From Bondarzewia mesenterica (Eukaryota > Basidiomycota > Agaricomycetes > Russulales > Bondarzewiaceae), in contig SGPL01000267.1 in NCBI GenBank assembly GCA_004802705.1, positions 1 through 44,590 on the forward strand: 44,590 bases of DNA, read 5' to 3'. Below are positions 11,699 through 23,299 of this stretch, in pieces; position 1 is the first letter of the stretch, and every line of letters begins with the position of its first letter. Position numbers and translations under genes: made by a program. The notes under the pieces are model-generated. The model did no database searches and had not been told where the DNA came from. It saw only the letters and a list, made by a program, of their open reading frames with translations.

Positions 11699-12532
11699 TC
11701 AGAAAAAGTATACTATGTAAATAAACTCTAATTTATCTAATCCATCTAATTGCATTTTATTTTTGAGTAACATTTATATTTAAAATCAAATTCTTATTAG
11801 ATCTTATTAACTATAAATATAATTATTATTATTATCATAATAAAGTATATGTATATTATCTGATTTACATTTTTTAAATCAACACCAAACTTCACTTGCT
11901 TAAGCACTCACTCTCAGACATCCATAAGAGATCATGATCAAATGTTATATATTTAGATCTTTACCATAATTATTTTGATCAAGTCAAACTAGCTATTAGA
12001 TTTAAGTTTATAAATTATGATATTTTTCACTGAAACCTTTCTAATGATGTAAAAGATGTTTGAGGTTGATGCAAATCAAAAGATAAAAATCAACACTGAT
12101 AGGCAAGGCAAAATTTATTACAAGTCAAATTTAGGTCTATATATTGAAATATATAAGTAATAATATATATGTTGCCATAGATGAGTGGTTAAGAGTATTC
12201 GTACGGAAAGTTAATAGTAATCAGTAGCTAAGATCTTAGGGTTCAAATCTGGCTGATGGCAAAAAAAAAATTTGGCAAAAACAAAACAAAAGTTGTAATA
12301 ATGAATAATGAAGAGCTTGGGTTCAAATCTGAGTAATGGCATAATAAAAAATGAACAGCCAGAATTTATTTTCAATTGTTATTAGGCTGTTCTTATTCAA
12401 AGTATAATAAGCAGTAAATTTACTGATTACTCAAAAAGGGTAGATATCTAATAAGCTGGATTAAACTGTATACTGTAATAACCTATAATTTGTAGATAAT
12501 AAATTCTTATTTACATAGTGTGCTTTTCCTGA
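11699..12532. mobile_element. ~0.83-kb TIR element, copy 2
   Basis: The terminal inverted repeats are clear: the 26 bases from 11,699 match the inverse of the 26 bases ending at 12,532 with three differences, all transitions. They begin TCAGAAAAAGTATACTATG and, inverted, TCAGGAAAAGCACACTATG. Both ends are flanked by TA, which fits a TA target duplication of the Tc1/mariner kind. The element has no coding capacity and matches copy 1 (8,295-9,110) along its length, so it is a non-autonomous family. Unusually it carries a tRNA-like segment in its middle. No candidate autonomous partner was recognised in the window. Confidence 0.75.
12171..12263 (+). other. tRNA-like module inside TIR element
   Basis: The segment has an A-box-like TAGATGAGTGGTTAAGAG (from 12,178) and a B-box-like GGTTCAAATCT (from 12,240), the spacing of a long-variable-arm tRNA, and end sequences GTTGCCA and TGGCAAA that can pair at six of seven positions, followed by an A-run. 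A second B-box-like GGTTCAAATCTGAG lies near 12,320. The arms in between do not fold as a proper tRNA, so I regard it as tRNA-derived (SINE-like), not a functional tRNA. GGTTCAAATC is what GGTTCGAATC becomes after loss of its CpG. Confidence 0.4.
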
Positions 12533-12779
12533 TAGATATGGACACAGCAGCCTCACACTAGCATAGTGAGTAAGGCTGAGAGAGATCAGTTGTGGGATGA
12601 GAGCAGAATAATGGCTGACCTCATAAAAACAAAGCTAGAGGATTATATAAAGAGACTCTGAGAGAAATTAGAAAAGAGAAAGATTTAAAAATTATAGATC
12701 ATTTGAATATATTGAATTTTTGAACAGACATTTAATAAGACTCAAGTTTGGACAAGGCAACAGGTGGAATAATTTAAAT
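12533..12779. other. Short unassigned spacer
   Basis: Between the TIR element and the 56-bp array. Composition changes here to CpG-poor but less AT-rich DNA. No gene or motif recognised. Confidence 0.4.
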
Positions 12780-13560
12780 GAAAATTTGATTGTGCTGAGC
12801 ACAGTCATATAAGATGATCAGTGATAAGCTCTACACTATATTTGATTGATTTACTGGGCCCAATCATCTAAGATATTTGCTGAAGATTCAAACACTATAT
12901 ATCATTGTGCTGGGCCTAACTGTCTCAGGTGCTCATCGACAAGCTAAGGACTATATTTCATTATGCTAGGCCCAACCATCTTAGATGCTCATCGGCAAGT
13001 TGAGTACTATATTTTATTATGCTAGGCTCAACTATTTCAGATGCTTGCCGAGACTTGAGTGCTATATTTTATTGTGCTGGGCCCAGCTATCTCAGATGCT
13101 CACTGGCAAGCTGAGCATTATAATTGATTATGCTAGGCCCAGCAGTCTCAGATGCTCACTGGCAAGCTGAGCATTATATTTTATTATACTGAGCCTAATT
13201 GTTTCAGATACTCACTGAGCACTCAGGCAATATATTTAATTTGCTAAGCCTAGCTATCTCAAATATTTACTGGCAACCCAAGCATTATATTTTATTATGC
13301 CAAGCCCAACCATCTCAGATGCTCACTAAGCACTCAAGTAATACGTTTAGTTTGCTGGGCTCAGCCATCTCAGATGCTCACTAGCAACCTGAGCATTATA
13401 TTTTATTGTGTTGGGCCTAATCATCTCAAACACTCACTGAGGACCCAAGTAATTTATTTAGTTTGCTGGACCCACTAATCTCAAATGCTCACTGATTAAT
13501 ACCTCTTTGCTAGGCCTAGCTATTTCAAACAATTACTGACAAGCCCTACATACTGCTAGA
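12780..13560. repeat. 56-bp minisatellite array A
   Basis: Roughly a dozen degenerate tandem units. The best preserved (about 13,080-13,190) are 56 bp, running CCCAGCTATCTCAGATGCTC, then ACTGGCAAGCTGAGCATTAT, then an AT-rich part ending GCTAGG or GCTGGG. Adjacent units create the palindrome GCTGGGCCCAGC, and TGCTCA/TGAGCA can form a small hairpin inside each unit. Short chance reading frames cross the array. A related array with the same unit length lies at 17,560-17,960. Confidence 0.75.
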
Positions 13561-13730
13561 CTCAATCTTATTAGTCACTGACCATCCTAGGCTCATTCAT
13601 ATCAGATAGTGTATCCCCCTACCTTCAGCCGAGATTCACTCTACTATCTTGGTCACTGAAAATGCATATTCAGTCATATTATTTTAGATGGTAGTAAGGG
13701 ACTGAATAGTATGTCGTTCCCACTAATAAA
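13561..13730. repeat. Unique tail shared with 18,000-18,290
   Basis: Directly after array A, the text TCACTGAAAATGCATATTCAGTC with the following TTTTAGATGGTAGTAAGGGAC resembles TCAATGAGAATGCACATTCAGTG and TCTTAGACATTATTAAGAG at about 18,213-18,265, in the same orientation. So array A and array B share not only units but also the flank after the array, which makes them two copies of one longer repeat about 4.6 kb apart. Confidence 0.5.
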
Positions 13731-13980
13731 GCTATAGGCTCTAATAGACTCATCCATATATCAGATGAAATAGTGAACACTAAGCAAAGAGAAGATGACA
13801 ATGCAGGCCATTGACTGCTGATTGCTGTCATTGGTGAGGTCATTGAATTGTCAGTAGAGCTGACTTCATTGAGTGCAAATAGCTTACCTATATTCAGTAA
13901 GGTAGATGTTACTATGAATAGGGTGAATGAGGCAGAGGAGGAGGATCTGTTATTATCAATGAGATAAGGGCAGGGGGATT
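13731..13980. other. Spacer, nothing recognised
   Basis: CpG-poor DNA between array A's tail and the zinc-cluster pseudogene. It probably holds the 3' untranslated part of that gene, but no signal can be pointed to. Confidence 0.35.
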
Positions 13981-15560
13981 AGCCATCATTTACAAGGTAG
14001 AGGGGGGCAATCAACATTAGGAACAGTTATCTCCCTGGTGATAATCTCAATCTCACTGTTATTAATGACTGAGGCTTTATCAGTGTTGGCAGGGTCAATC
14101 TTGCTCTTTTCAGCAACTTTCACTTTATCACTTCTAGCAACTATGCCTACAACAGGCTCACCCTTTTTCATAGCCTTTGCTATAAATCCTCCTACTGTCA
14201 GCTCCAGCATCTCAATTCAGAATGAGAGTTGCTCAATGAGCAGCTGCTGCAATGCCTGTACATTAACTTAGCATCTTTAGATGTCTTTCAGCATATTCTA
14301 ATTAAACTAGACCCTTTGAGCTAGTTTAGGCAGTGGTAGTTAGCTAGTGGTGAACTTACCATTAGTGGAATGCTCAGTGATGAAGATGATGGCAGTAAAA
14401 CTGACACTAATAGTAGTCCTATTGGAGATGGGGATTGAGGCACATAGAAAGGGAGATGAGGATACAGGTACAGAAGATGAGGCTAAGTGCCCTTCTGACT
14501 GCATCTCTAAAGCTTGATCTAGCATAGTAAAGCACTACACTGGGATAATAATGTCAACTAGAATAGTGTTAGCATTTGAATTACATAATATAACAGTGCA
14601 CTCACCTTTTATTAGTGTCACTAGATGCCTTGACTGAGATATTGAGGCAGAAGCCTCTAATTTTTCCTTGGGCTTCCTAATTTATTTAAGGGCCAATGCC
14701 CTCTTAGTCTTTATCAATAGTGGTGGTAATAGTAAAGATAGGCAATAAAGGTGAATAGGAGCAAGCTTTAGAGATGATAGAATCTATAGTGGGTGAGAAA
14801 GTATCCTTGAGGCCTGAAGGGGGAGATGATTCCTTACTGCCTTGGCGATCACCTCCTTTGACTAACTTATCAATTTGCTGCACTTGACTTTGTGATAGTG
14901 GTAAAGTGTGTATGCAGCATGCGATGTGAAGTAGCATGGTGACTTGAACTTTTAACAGTTCAAGCAGAGTGTATCATTATTATCATTATAGTTATCCTCA
15001 TCAGTATGGGCCCTCTTCATCAGTCTCACTAGAGTGGCCTTTTGTAGAATGGAGATCTTCTATGAACAATAATGAGCATATTTTATGTATTATAGATGTG
15101 AGCACTTACCTTCTTCTTCACTAGAGGCTCATCATCCTTCAGCTCATCCTTAATGCTTTAGATAATCTCATGGCTTTTTACTAGTTTTATTTTTCTCTTC
15201 TTCTCTCTCATCTTTGCTGAGTCTTTACCTATACCACCCTCCTTGTTCTTCCCCTTGTCCTTCATCAAGACCTTGCTAATGCCATTATCCTTTCCCTTTC
15301 CCTTTCTTTTTACTGAGACCTCACTGAAGCCATGATCTTTGACCTTTACCCCAACTATCACTACTGCCTTGATTATCTCACTAGCAATATTTGACTTAAT
15401 CTTTACTTGTAGTTGAGATACTCAGCTCAGCTTAGGATGAGCAGTTTGCCTATTCTCAGCCTTGGCAGCTACTAAGCTTTTGGCAGTCGCCTTTTGCTGG
15501 TTAACAATTGAGAGGAGGGGCTACTCTTCCTCTGAGAGGTTAGTGTAAGATTTTAAGGGG
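13981..15560 (-). pseudogene. Transposon-associated zinc-cluster protein, copy A
   Basis: Read on the minus strand from about 15,550. First comes a lysine-rich charged region (KRKGKGKDNG, KDKGKNKEGG), then KDDEPLVKKK followed by GTAAGTG, which looks like an intron donor. Next is a Cys cluster with CLNC, a stop, SPCYF and KVKCSK (about 14,967-14,877). Downstream is a Ser/Pro-rich part and a charged C-terminal part with MLELTVGGFIAKAMKKGEP (about 14,210-14,150). The Cys spacing (C-x2-C-x6-C, then a second half ending C) is of fungal Zn2Cys6 type; some Cys of the second half read Tyr, as expected from G-to-A change. A diverged second copy lies at 39,130-40,990. DNA-binding accessory protein of a transposon is an inference; the family has no name I know. 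Confidence 0.5.
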
Positions 15561-17559
15561 GAAAAAGGGAATGCCGATAATAGCTCAACTTATATTGCTG
15601 TAAATATGTTATATGCATGAATGAAAATATTTGCTTACTTTTTTATTACTGACCATCTCCTAAGTTGTCAACCTCTGGGGTGCTAAAATGAATGCTGTAT
15701 CTCGACTTCTCCACTTGAGGATCATTGCACTTGATATCCCTATAAATGAGTAGGTGATAAGCATGCTTCACTTTTTTGAGCTCAAACATAGCACTGACAG
15801 CAATGTGAGGGAGGTCGACAGAATACTTCAAGATCTTTGTGTCTCTCTATAACTAAATCAAATTAGCCTATAATAAGACAATTAGTAAGCTCAATAATGA
15901 AGATTTTAAGTTACTTATCACCTCTTTCTTAAATTTGCTAACAAATCTCTCAGTGTCAGCTACAGTGGGCAATAAATAGACAGCCAAGGCAGCTGTGATT
16001 TGATGAGACATGCAGTAGATGTATGCTTGATACTCAATGGTGGTATATAATATAGTATAAAATAAAATAAAATAAATTGCAACAAATATTGCGAGGAGTG
16101 GAGTGATTGATGTGGGAGTCAAAAAGAAAAGAAAAGAAGTCTCAAAGTCGAACTACTTAAAGTCGCAATATCTGTTTATTCATATTTTCAATTTGCTTAG
16201 ATTTATCAACTCAATTTTCTTTTCAAGCTTTTTTTATTTCTCTGTCACTGATGGTGATTTTTGCTTTACTTTTCTCTTCACTATTTCTACACCTTCATTG
16301 TCACTGGGCATAAACAATATATATTTCTATCTTATGATCATAATTTTTACATTAACATTGATTTATCAGTAGATTGTGATGACTGGATCATAGAGACATT
16401 ATTTGTAAAATTTAATTCAGATATAGATTCAATTTGTTTTTTTTTACATTCAATTTACCATAGCTTATAGATCATTCTATAGATGATGCAGTCATTGTAG
16501 TAAATGCTAAATGACTTACAGAGGCTAAATCATATATTAGTAAGGCTAAAAGATGCACCAGTGAGAGCGAGATTAAATAACTTACCAATAATTTCAAACT
16601 ATCTATGATCAAGGGGAAATAATGAGCAAGTGAGGCTAAATGAGCCAAAAGTGAGGGAAAATAACCTAGAAGGAAGGGAAATCCACCCACTAGTGAATTC
16701 ACACCATTCATGTCCTCTGCATGATCATTTATCTTAAAATATAAACTGTTCAATCTCTTAGTGAAACTATTTATCGGTGAGGATATTACTAGTGAATGTA
16801 TTGCTGACTCAGTGAGAGAACAACTTGACAGTGAAATACAGCTTACTAGTGATACCAAGCACTCAGTTAAAGAGGGCAAGCTACTCATCAGCATCAGTAG
16901 ATCTTTTGATGCACATGTGTCCACCTCTCATACAAATGTTGAGGAGTTGTTAAGTAAGAATGAGCTTAACTCTCATTAAATACATTTAACTGACTATTTT
17001 TTGTTCAAGCTATTGAGTTCAGTATATTAATCTTTTTAACTAGTCTAGTAAGTTTATCCTTAATGACATCTCAAACTTTGATGATGCCTCATTGATGACC
17101 TCACTTATGACCTCATTAATAGTTTTGTCAGTAATATTACTGATGCTTTTACTTATAAATATGCTGATGCTGTCACTGGCAAGAGACTCATGGCAAGGTG
17201 ACTCAGCAGGTAAGCATAGTCTATTCAGACATCTTTTTTATTTGTTTAATTTTTATTGATCATCTGTTGTCAAATGATGTACTTGTAGCAGCACATAAAG
17301 AGTTGAGCCAACTCTTAAACATTATAATTTGCTAAAAGTAGGTGATGGCAAGGTTGCAGAGACTAAAGTGGATGCTTTAGTATTTTTAAGTACCTTATAG
17401 TGTATGAACCTTAAGTAGATATCAATTATCCCTACTCATAAATCATACTTATTAATTCAGGACACAAACTCAAGGAACCCTAACATTTCTACTTGCTGAG
17501 TCTAACTATCACAATGAGGAAAGATCTTATTATTATTATGAATGTTTGCTCCAGTGATC
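15561..17559. other. Decayed DNA with unknown coding remnants
   Basis: About 2 kb in which I recognise no family. A run on the plus strand at 16,761-16,979 reads as charged, Ser/Glu-rich text (HSVKEGKLLISISRSFDAH), and repeated CTCATTGATGACCTCA-like phrases occur at about 17,085-17,180. The 150-residue minus-strand frame at 16,472-16,924 is hydrophobic low-complexity text and looks like a chance frame. Possible partner gene of the zinc-cluster remnant; unproven. Confidence 0.4.
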
Positions 17560-17970
17560 TAAGATCATCAGTAAGGACAGTTAATATATGAGAATAGGCT
17601 GGGCTCAGCTATTTGAGATTATCAGTGAGGATAGTTGACATAAATGAGCATGAGCTGGGCTTAACTCTTTGAAACCATCAACGAGAATAGTAGACACAAA
17701 TAGGCATGAGCTGGACCTAGCTATCTAAGATCATCAGTGAGGATAGTGAACACAAATGAGTATAGGCTGAGCCTACCCATCTAAGACCATCAGTAAGGAC
17801 AGTGGACATAAATAAGCATGGGTTGAGCCTACTCATTTGAGACTATCAGTGAGGATAGATGATAAAAATAGACATGAGCTAGGCCCATCCATCTGAGATC
17901 TTTAGTGAGGACTTAGCAAGAATTGGGAATATGCTAAGTCTAGCCATTTGAGGCTATCAACAAGGGCCCA
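17560..17970. repeat. 56-bp minisatellite array B
   Basis: About seven degenerate units of 56 bp, for example starting at GGGCTCAGCTATTTGAGATT, followed by ATCAGTGAGGATAGTTGACA and TAAATGAGCATGAGCT. The start of the unit (GCTGGGCCTAGC-TATCT-AGAT) matches array A's unit start and the orientation is the same; the second half has diverged. Arrays A and B bracket the zinc-cluster copy A region (13.9-17.5 kb), which would fit subterminal repeats of one element, though tandem duplication is also possible. Confidence 0.7.
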
Positions 17971-18290
17971 CTATAATATGAATGTGGAATCACCTAGGCC
18001 TAGCTATAGCTAATAGCTAGTAGCAAGCTTTGGGCTCAATAGTCTTTATTGATCACTGCTGACTAAGCATATTATTGTTGAGCCCACTCATCATCATCGA
18101 TCAGTACTGGTCTTAAGCTCAACCATTACCATCTATCTGCATTAATCTTGGGCCTAATTGTATAGTACTGTTAGTGATAGCTAGTTAGGCTCAAGTCTAT
18201 TAGACAGCCTTTATCAATGAGAATGCACATTCAGTGAGACTATCTTAGACATTATTAAGAGATTAAATAGGCCCAAGGAGAGGGAGAAGA
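17971..18290. repeat. Tail of array B, matches 13,561-13,730
   Basis: Degenerate GGGCTCAA or GGGCCTAA motifs fade out here and are followed by the segment shared with the tail of array A (AGAATGCACATTCAGTGAG, about 18,219). No coding sequence seen. Confidence 0.45.
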
Positions 18291-18389
18291 GATGTAAAAA
18301 ATAAGTTAGAGAGCATAAAAAGTGATAATAAATTAATACAAAGTGAGTCTATCTACTCCCCTCTTTTTTGCTCTTATGTAAATGCTTCT

Positions 18390-18740
18390 GCACTTACTAT
18401 TTTGAGCTAGTTTATTCACCATCCACTTGCTCACCATTTTGATATAACAAGTGCTCATAATTACACAAGTATCCCTATCATTTTGACACAATGGGCACTC
18501 TTACTTATGTAGGTACCCCTCACCTGCCATTTTGATATAGCAAGCACTTGTGTTAGCCCTTACTTTGCCATTTTGATACTGCGAGTGCTCATGCTAGCAA
18601 GTCTATGTGCTTGCCTGCCTTTTGCTCTGTTATTTTAACATAGTGGATGTTTATAATCATGCAAGTTGGCTAATTTATCTACTAGCCTATTATTTCAACA
18701 CAGTAGGTGCTTGTAGTCATGCAATCACATTAGTTTATAC
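18390..18740. repeat. Irregular direct repeats with CCATTTTGATA cores
   Basis: CCATTTTGA or close variants recur at about 18,434, 18,478, 18,537 and 18,578, with weaker copies to about 18,690, each followed by AAGTGCTC or GAGTGCTCAT-like text. Spacing is irregular (about 41-60 bp). It resembles the other arrays in being non-coding and CpG-poor, but the unit sequence is different. Confidence 0.55.
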
Positions 18741-20600
18741 TTCACTTTTTTTAAATATATAATCTTATTTGCTCATTTGACACTGTACCTTCTATCTTAC
18801 AGGATATCATACTTAAGGTATTTTATTTCAATTACAATCCTGAAGTTTGAGATATCAAAAATTATGTATCTGTTTTTTGTAAGATGAAGTTTCGAGGCCT
18901 TCATGAGTAGAGCAGTGAATAAGCTTATTGCCCATTGTATGCAACATATATAATCTCATTTTTATGCCTTTTATGCTTTAATGAGGCCCTCAAGATACAG
19001 ACTAAAAATATCAAGGTGATTTCTAACACCTGTATAAAGCTGACTCTTCTATTTCATAAGATAAATCAATTTGAAGGTGAGTCTTGCTTTTTTCTAATTT
19101 TTGCCTTATCAATATAGGGACCTATAGATATTAAGTCATTCTTTCTTCATGCCTTACTTGAGCTCATAGCTCATCTTTGCCCCATGCAAGCACTTGATGT
19201 CTGGATCACAGTTTTAAACATTTATGATAGGTATATCTTTTAGTGCATCATGTCTGGTAATTAGATTGCTATAGCCAATTCTCTCATAGTGAGCAAACAC
19301 TTTCAATACCCATCTGCTGATTTTATTGACTGTTTTGATAGACTTCAGAATAGTTCTTAAAAATGTTCTAAAACAACTCACTAGATGTTGGCATTGATCC
19401 TCATCCATATGGAATGCACTTCTTCCATCATGGTAGATGTCAATATCTATCAGTTAAGTTTTGATGGCCACTCCAACAAATTTGTGAGTGGGGTGGATGG
19501 AGTGCTGAATTCATTACTTTGATAATTATCAAGTATCTAATTTCTTGCAATGATGCTGCAATAACTTTGCAAGAAGATTTATTTAATCTAAATCATGCAT
19601 CTGTTATAAAGTGTTTTATTTGCAGAAGGTCTTATCATTGTCCTTAAAGTTTTTTAATGTATAGTTAACTATGTAGTATCTCAATTAACTGTATGCTATA
19701 TATTAAACAATGCCATTCTGATTAATGCACTAATTATGATAAGAAATACAAATAAGGAGGTAATTATCAAGCACTAAGTAGAGAGCTTGTGTAATAATTA
19801 ATAATGTTTTACAATAGCAAAATGCTCAGTTATTTCAACTGAGACACTATCCTTCATGTATGAGAAGAAAGAGGAGAAATCACTACTATACTCAGCCCTT
19901 GCTTTAACACTAACCTGCTCATCTTCAACCTTGTGGAGTTTCTAAAGTCATACTATAATAGCAGTGAAAGTTATTCACTTCTTGCCCACAGTTGTAAAGT
20001 CTGCTCAGAATTGCTCAAGCATGCCTTCAGATATTGACAGATAATCATCTATATGTGATAACAATTAGCTTATATCTCAAAACTAGAGGGCGAGATAGGA
20101 TGAACCTTTTTATTCAAACCATCTCACCTTCATGCCCTTCTACTGTGTGCTCTTCTATAGTTTGTAAATCTTAGACTAGTACATCAAGGCAATGGCTTGG
20201 CTCTTAATCATAAAAATAGAGGTGCTAACCCATCAGCTCATCATATTATCTCACTCATAATCAAGTCGATCAATGTTTCTCATATACAAGACTGTAGGCA
20301 GATTAGACACATCATGTTTTGTGCAGCAAATGACATTGCTATTGTCAAGTTTTAGCATGCATGTCGGCAATGACCAGTAATTGAGAGTGGTGAAGGTGGT
20401 CAGAGTCAATAACATTAATAGTGGAGTGGGCAGTGAACATACCATTTGCATGTACAGTAGCATTTTGACAGCAACTTGTACATCTGGCATAGTGATAGAA
20501 GCAGAGATGGGGGCAGAAGATATGCTTGTAAATGGCATGGCTGTAGGAATGAGGGTGTCAAGTCAGAACAGCATAGTGTTAAGGCACTATTTAGTGTTTA
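18741..20600. other. Unassigned decayed DNA
   Basis: Nearly 1.9 kb with no family recognised. Minus-strand text at 19,450-19,214 (such as RTILKSIKTVNKISRWVLK) keeps a protein-like look and may be part of a lost gene, but I cannot name it. I checked for a TET/JBP oxygenase, which accompanies KDZ elements in some mushrooms, and saw no convincing H-x-D motif. Confidence 0.4.
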
Positions 20601-22009
20601 AAATGTGCATTTCGAAAGCAAAGATAATCTGTTTAATATAAAGGATCTATGAGCAAATATGAGATGTGAGGTGAATGTGAATAACTTATTACATATGATG
20701 GAGTATCACTCAAGATCTCCACCATCACTTGTAGTGGTGCTTGATCCATCCTGAGTGAGTCTGAGAATAGTAGTGCCAATGACATGTATGAAAAGAGAGC
20801 ACAAATCCCCTTAGCCTATAAAAATACATATTAGTGTCAGCATCAGACTAGACAGAATGAGAGAGACATGCAGGAAGGGGGCAGAGCTTACCCATAAGAT
20901 GAAACTATCCTTTTGCTATGCTGTTTATAAGTTCTTTGAGCATTCAGTTGACACAGCCTGAGGGGCTTCTCCTCTAATGCTAAGGAGCATCTTGTGACAC
21001 TGCTTTAACTGCTTTGCCTTTGCTGACTTTATATTTATGCAGGGCCCCTTGTGCTTTCAATAAGCACTGAAGAGTAGGCTGCAAAGTAGGAAGTGAGATA
21101 GTGGAGGCATCAGCATGCATAGTCATAGCATCAATAAATGGTGAGAAGGGGACTCATTAGCAGTTGTCCCAAGCATCATGATTTTGACTGAACTTCTTCA
21201 GCTGTATAGTGAGCATCTGCTGCATGACAGCTAAAACTCACTGCAGTAGGCCTACAGCATGGCCTTTATGATCTCATTACTGTGTGCACATAGCAACATT
21301 ATGCTCATTAGTTAGAAAGTTAAGAGGAGGGTGAGGTCAGAGGTCAGTTGACTATGTACACACATTTATAGGTACTTGTATTGCATCTTCCTGTTTTTGC
21401 TAACTTCACTAGGAAATGAGAGGCTAGTGCTAGCCATGCCAGTTATCAATGAGACAACTGGCAAAGTAGGCATAATGGTGTCAATGTTACTGTGCGCACC
21501 TTTGACCATTAATAAGATAGTCAGCACTACCATGCCAGCCATTGGCAAAATGACTGACAGAGTGAGCATCACAGTGTTAATATCACTATATGTGCCTCTG
21601 ACTATTGGTAAAACAGTCAGCATGACAGTGACATCATCAAGCTGCATATATTTATTAAAAAGTATGATGGTGGCCTTTACATCAGCATGCACAGTAGAGG
21701 GAGTGATTTTAGTAGATGTGAGGGGGAAGAGATGATGCATAACATGATAAATAATGCACGTGGTGGCCTTATTACAGAAGACAGCAAGCACGAGGAGTAT
21801 AAGGAGCATGAGGAGGCAAAATGCACAAAATGCATAAAAGGGCAGCTGTGGGGTATCACACATAAAAGAAGTGGTAGATAGAAGCAGCAGCACAGCAACT
21901 CAGTCATATGATATAATAGGCATAGCTACTGTAGGGTGGTAGAGATAAAGAGATGAGTATGATGATGTGTAAGAGGAGGATGATAATGAGGAGGGCAACA
22001 GAGCTTATT
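20601..22009 (-). pseudogene. Possible low-complexity transposon protein remnant
   Basis: The minus strand gives disconnected low-complexity text across about 21,960-20,640, in shifting frames. A Cys-containing block near 21,060-20,970 (HKGPC, KQLKQC) faintly recalls the zinc-cluster proteins at 14-15 kb and 40 kb, but only part of the pattern is there. The 175-residue minus-strand frame at 21,366-21,893 overlaps a tandem repeat and is probably not a real protein. Weak call. Confidence 0.25.
21436..21650. repeat. 96-bp tandem repeat, about two copies
   Basis: The unit starting ATGCCAGTTATCAATGAGAC at 21,436 recurs at 21,532 (ATGCCAGCCATTGGCAAAAT) and starts again, weakly, near 21,622 (ATGACAGTGACATCATC). 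The 96-bp period is a multiple of three, so the repeat could derive from a repetitive protein segment. Copies differ mainly by transitions. Confidence 0.6.
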
Positions 22010-22029
22010 CAGTGCCTTTTTTCATCTTA

Positions 22030-23065
22030 AATAGTCCAGCTAAACATGCTTTTTGCCTATCTTTAATGGTCAGCTGAGTCTGGCTGATGGCAATGTAGGC
22101 CCATCTTTAACAGTTTAGCTGACATCATTATTTGCCTACTCTGACAGTTGAGCTAAGTGGAATGGGTACAAGTATTACTCTTGCTTGTTCATCACTATCC
22201 TCTACCTCTAATAGTTTAGCTGAGCATTAGCAGAGCAATATTGGGCTCTTGCTTATTTACCGCTATCTCTTGTCTTTAATAATTCAGCTAAGCATCAGCA
22301 GGGTAGTAATGGGCTCTTGCCTATTCACTGTTATCTCCCACCTCTAACAGTTTGGCTGAGCATCAACAAGGCAATATTTGAGCTCTTGCCTATTTGCTAT
22401 CCCCTACCTCTGACAGTTCAACCAAGCATCAGCAGGGTAATATTAGGCCCTTATCTGTTTGCCACTGTCCTCTATTTTTGATAATTCAGCTGAGTATCAG
22501 TAGAGCAGTATTGGGCCCTTGCCTATTCACTGCTGTCCCTTACTTCTGATGATTCAACCAAGCAAGCATAATGAAAATCTATTTTTTTGTGCTTGTCACC
22601 TTTGACTGTTCAGCCCAGCATTAAAAATAGTAACTTTTTTTTTGCCCACTTAGCTACCTCTGATGGTTTGGCTGAGCAAAAATAATAAAAAATCTTGTTT
22701 TATATGCTCACCATCTTTCTGACTATTTAGCTCAGCATTAAAAATAGTAACATTTGTTTTTGCTCACTGGCTACCTCTGATGGTTCAGTTGAGTAAAAAT
22801 AATAAAAAATTTATTTTTGTATACTCACTATTTTTGACTATTTGGTCAAGCATGAAGGATAGTAATCTGTTTTTTTTGCCTGCTGACTACCTCTGATGGT
22901 TTAGCCAAGCAAGAATAATAGAAATCTTTTATTTTTATGCTCACTGTCTCTAATCATTTAGCCCAGCATCAGAAATAATAACTTTTTGTTCAGCCTGCTC
23001 GCTGCCTCTGATTATTTGATTTAGCTTCAAAATGGCATTGCTCCATCTTACTATTAACTCCAGCA
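22030..23065. repeat. ~65-70 bp tandem array flanking the KDZ gene
   Basis: A long degenerate array. In the left half, units of about 68 bp carry CCTCTAATAGTTTAGCTGAG and CATCAGCAGGGTAATATTGG, then CTCTTGCCTATTCACTG. In the right half a related unit carries TACCTCTGATGGTTTGGCTG and AATAATAAAAAATCT in a dimer-like pattern. I count only two CG dinucleotides between 22,021 and 23,040. The array lies directly beyond the 3' end of the KDZ transposase remnant, where subterminal transposase-binding repeats would be expected, but no binding role can be shown. Confidence 0.7.
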
Positions 23066-23299
23066 TCAAAAATATTATTTTTGTTTGCTTGCTAACTAAT
23101 TATCAATTTAATATACTCATTACTACACTACTACATACTCTGTTAGTGACTTACTTTATTTTTTACCTTCCCAAATTCCTCCAGTGCTTGATTTAAAAAC
23201 TTATCCTATATTCCTTTCTGTCGAGTGGCATATGCATAGTATCCAAGCTTCTCCACTACATCTACTTTCTCCATGTGTGACCCTCAAACATCTCTTTTA

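Noticed and set aside
12171..12263. Functional tRNA gene
   Set aside because: A and B boxes are recognisable but the D, anticodon and T stems do not pair properly, and the sequence lies within a repeat; called tRNA-like only.
8295..12532. The two ~0.83-kb direct repeats as LTRs of one retrotransposon
   Set aside because: They have terminal inverted repeats, and one sits inside copia coding sequence; the DNA between them starts with a truncated copia fragment in the wrong arrangement for an LTR element.
12780..13560. CRISPR-like array
   Set aside because: Units are contiguous degenerate tandem repeats without unique spacers, in a fungal genome; minisatellite.
16472..16924. 150-residue minus-strand open frame
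   Set aside because: Leu/Ser-rich low-complexity translation with no domain; the opposite strand looks at least as protein-like.
21366..21893. 175-residue minus-strand open frame
   Set aside because: Hydrophobic, low-complexity text that crosses a 96-bp tandem repeat; no motif, and stop-poor by composition. Treated as a chance frame.
18741..22009. TET/JBP oxygenase gene linked to the KDZ element
   Set aside because: Looked for the Fe(II)-binding H-x-D and distal His blocks in this stretch and around 27-29 kb; nothing convincing.
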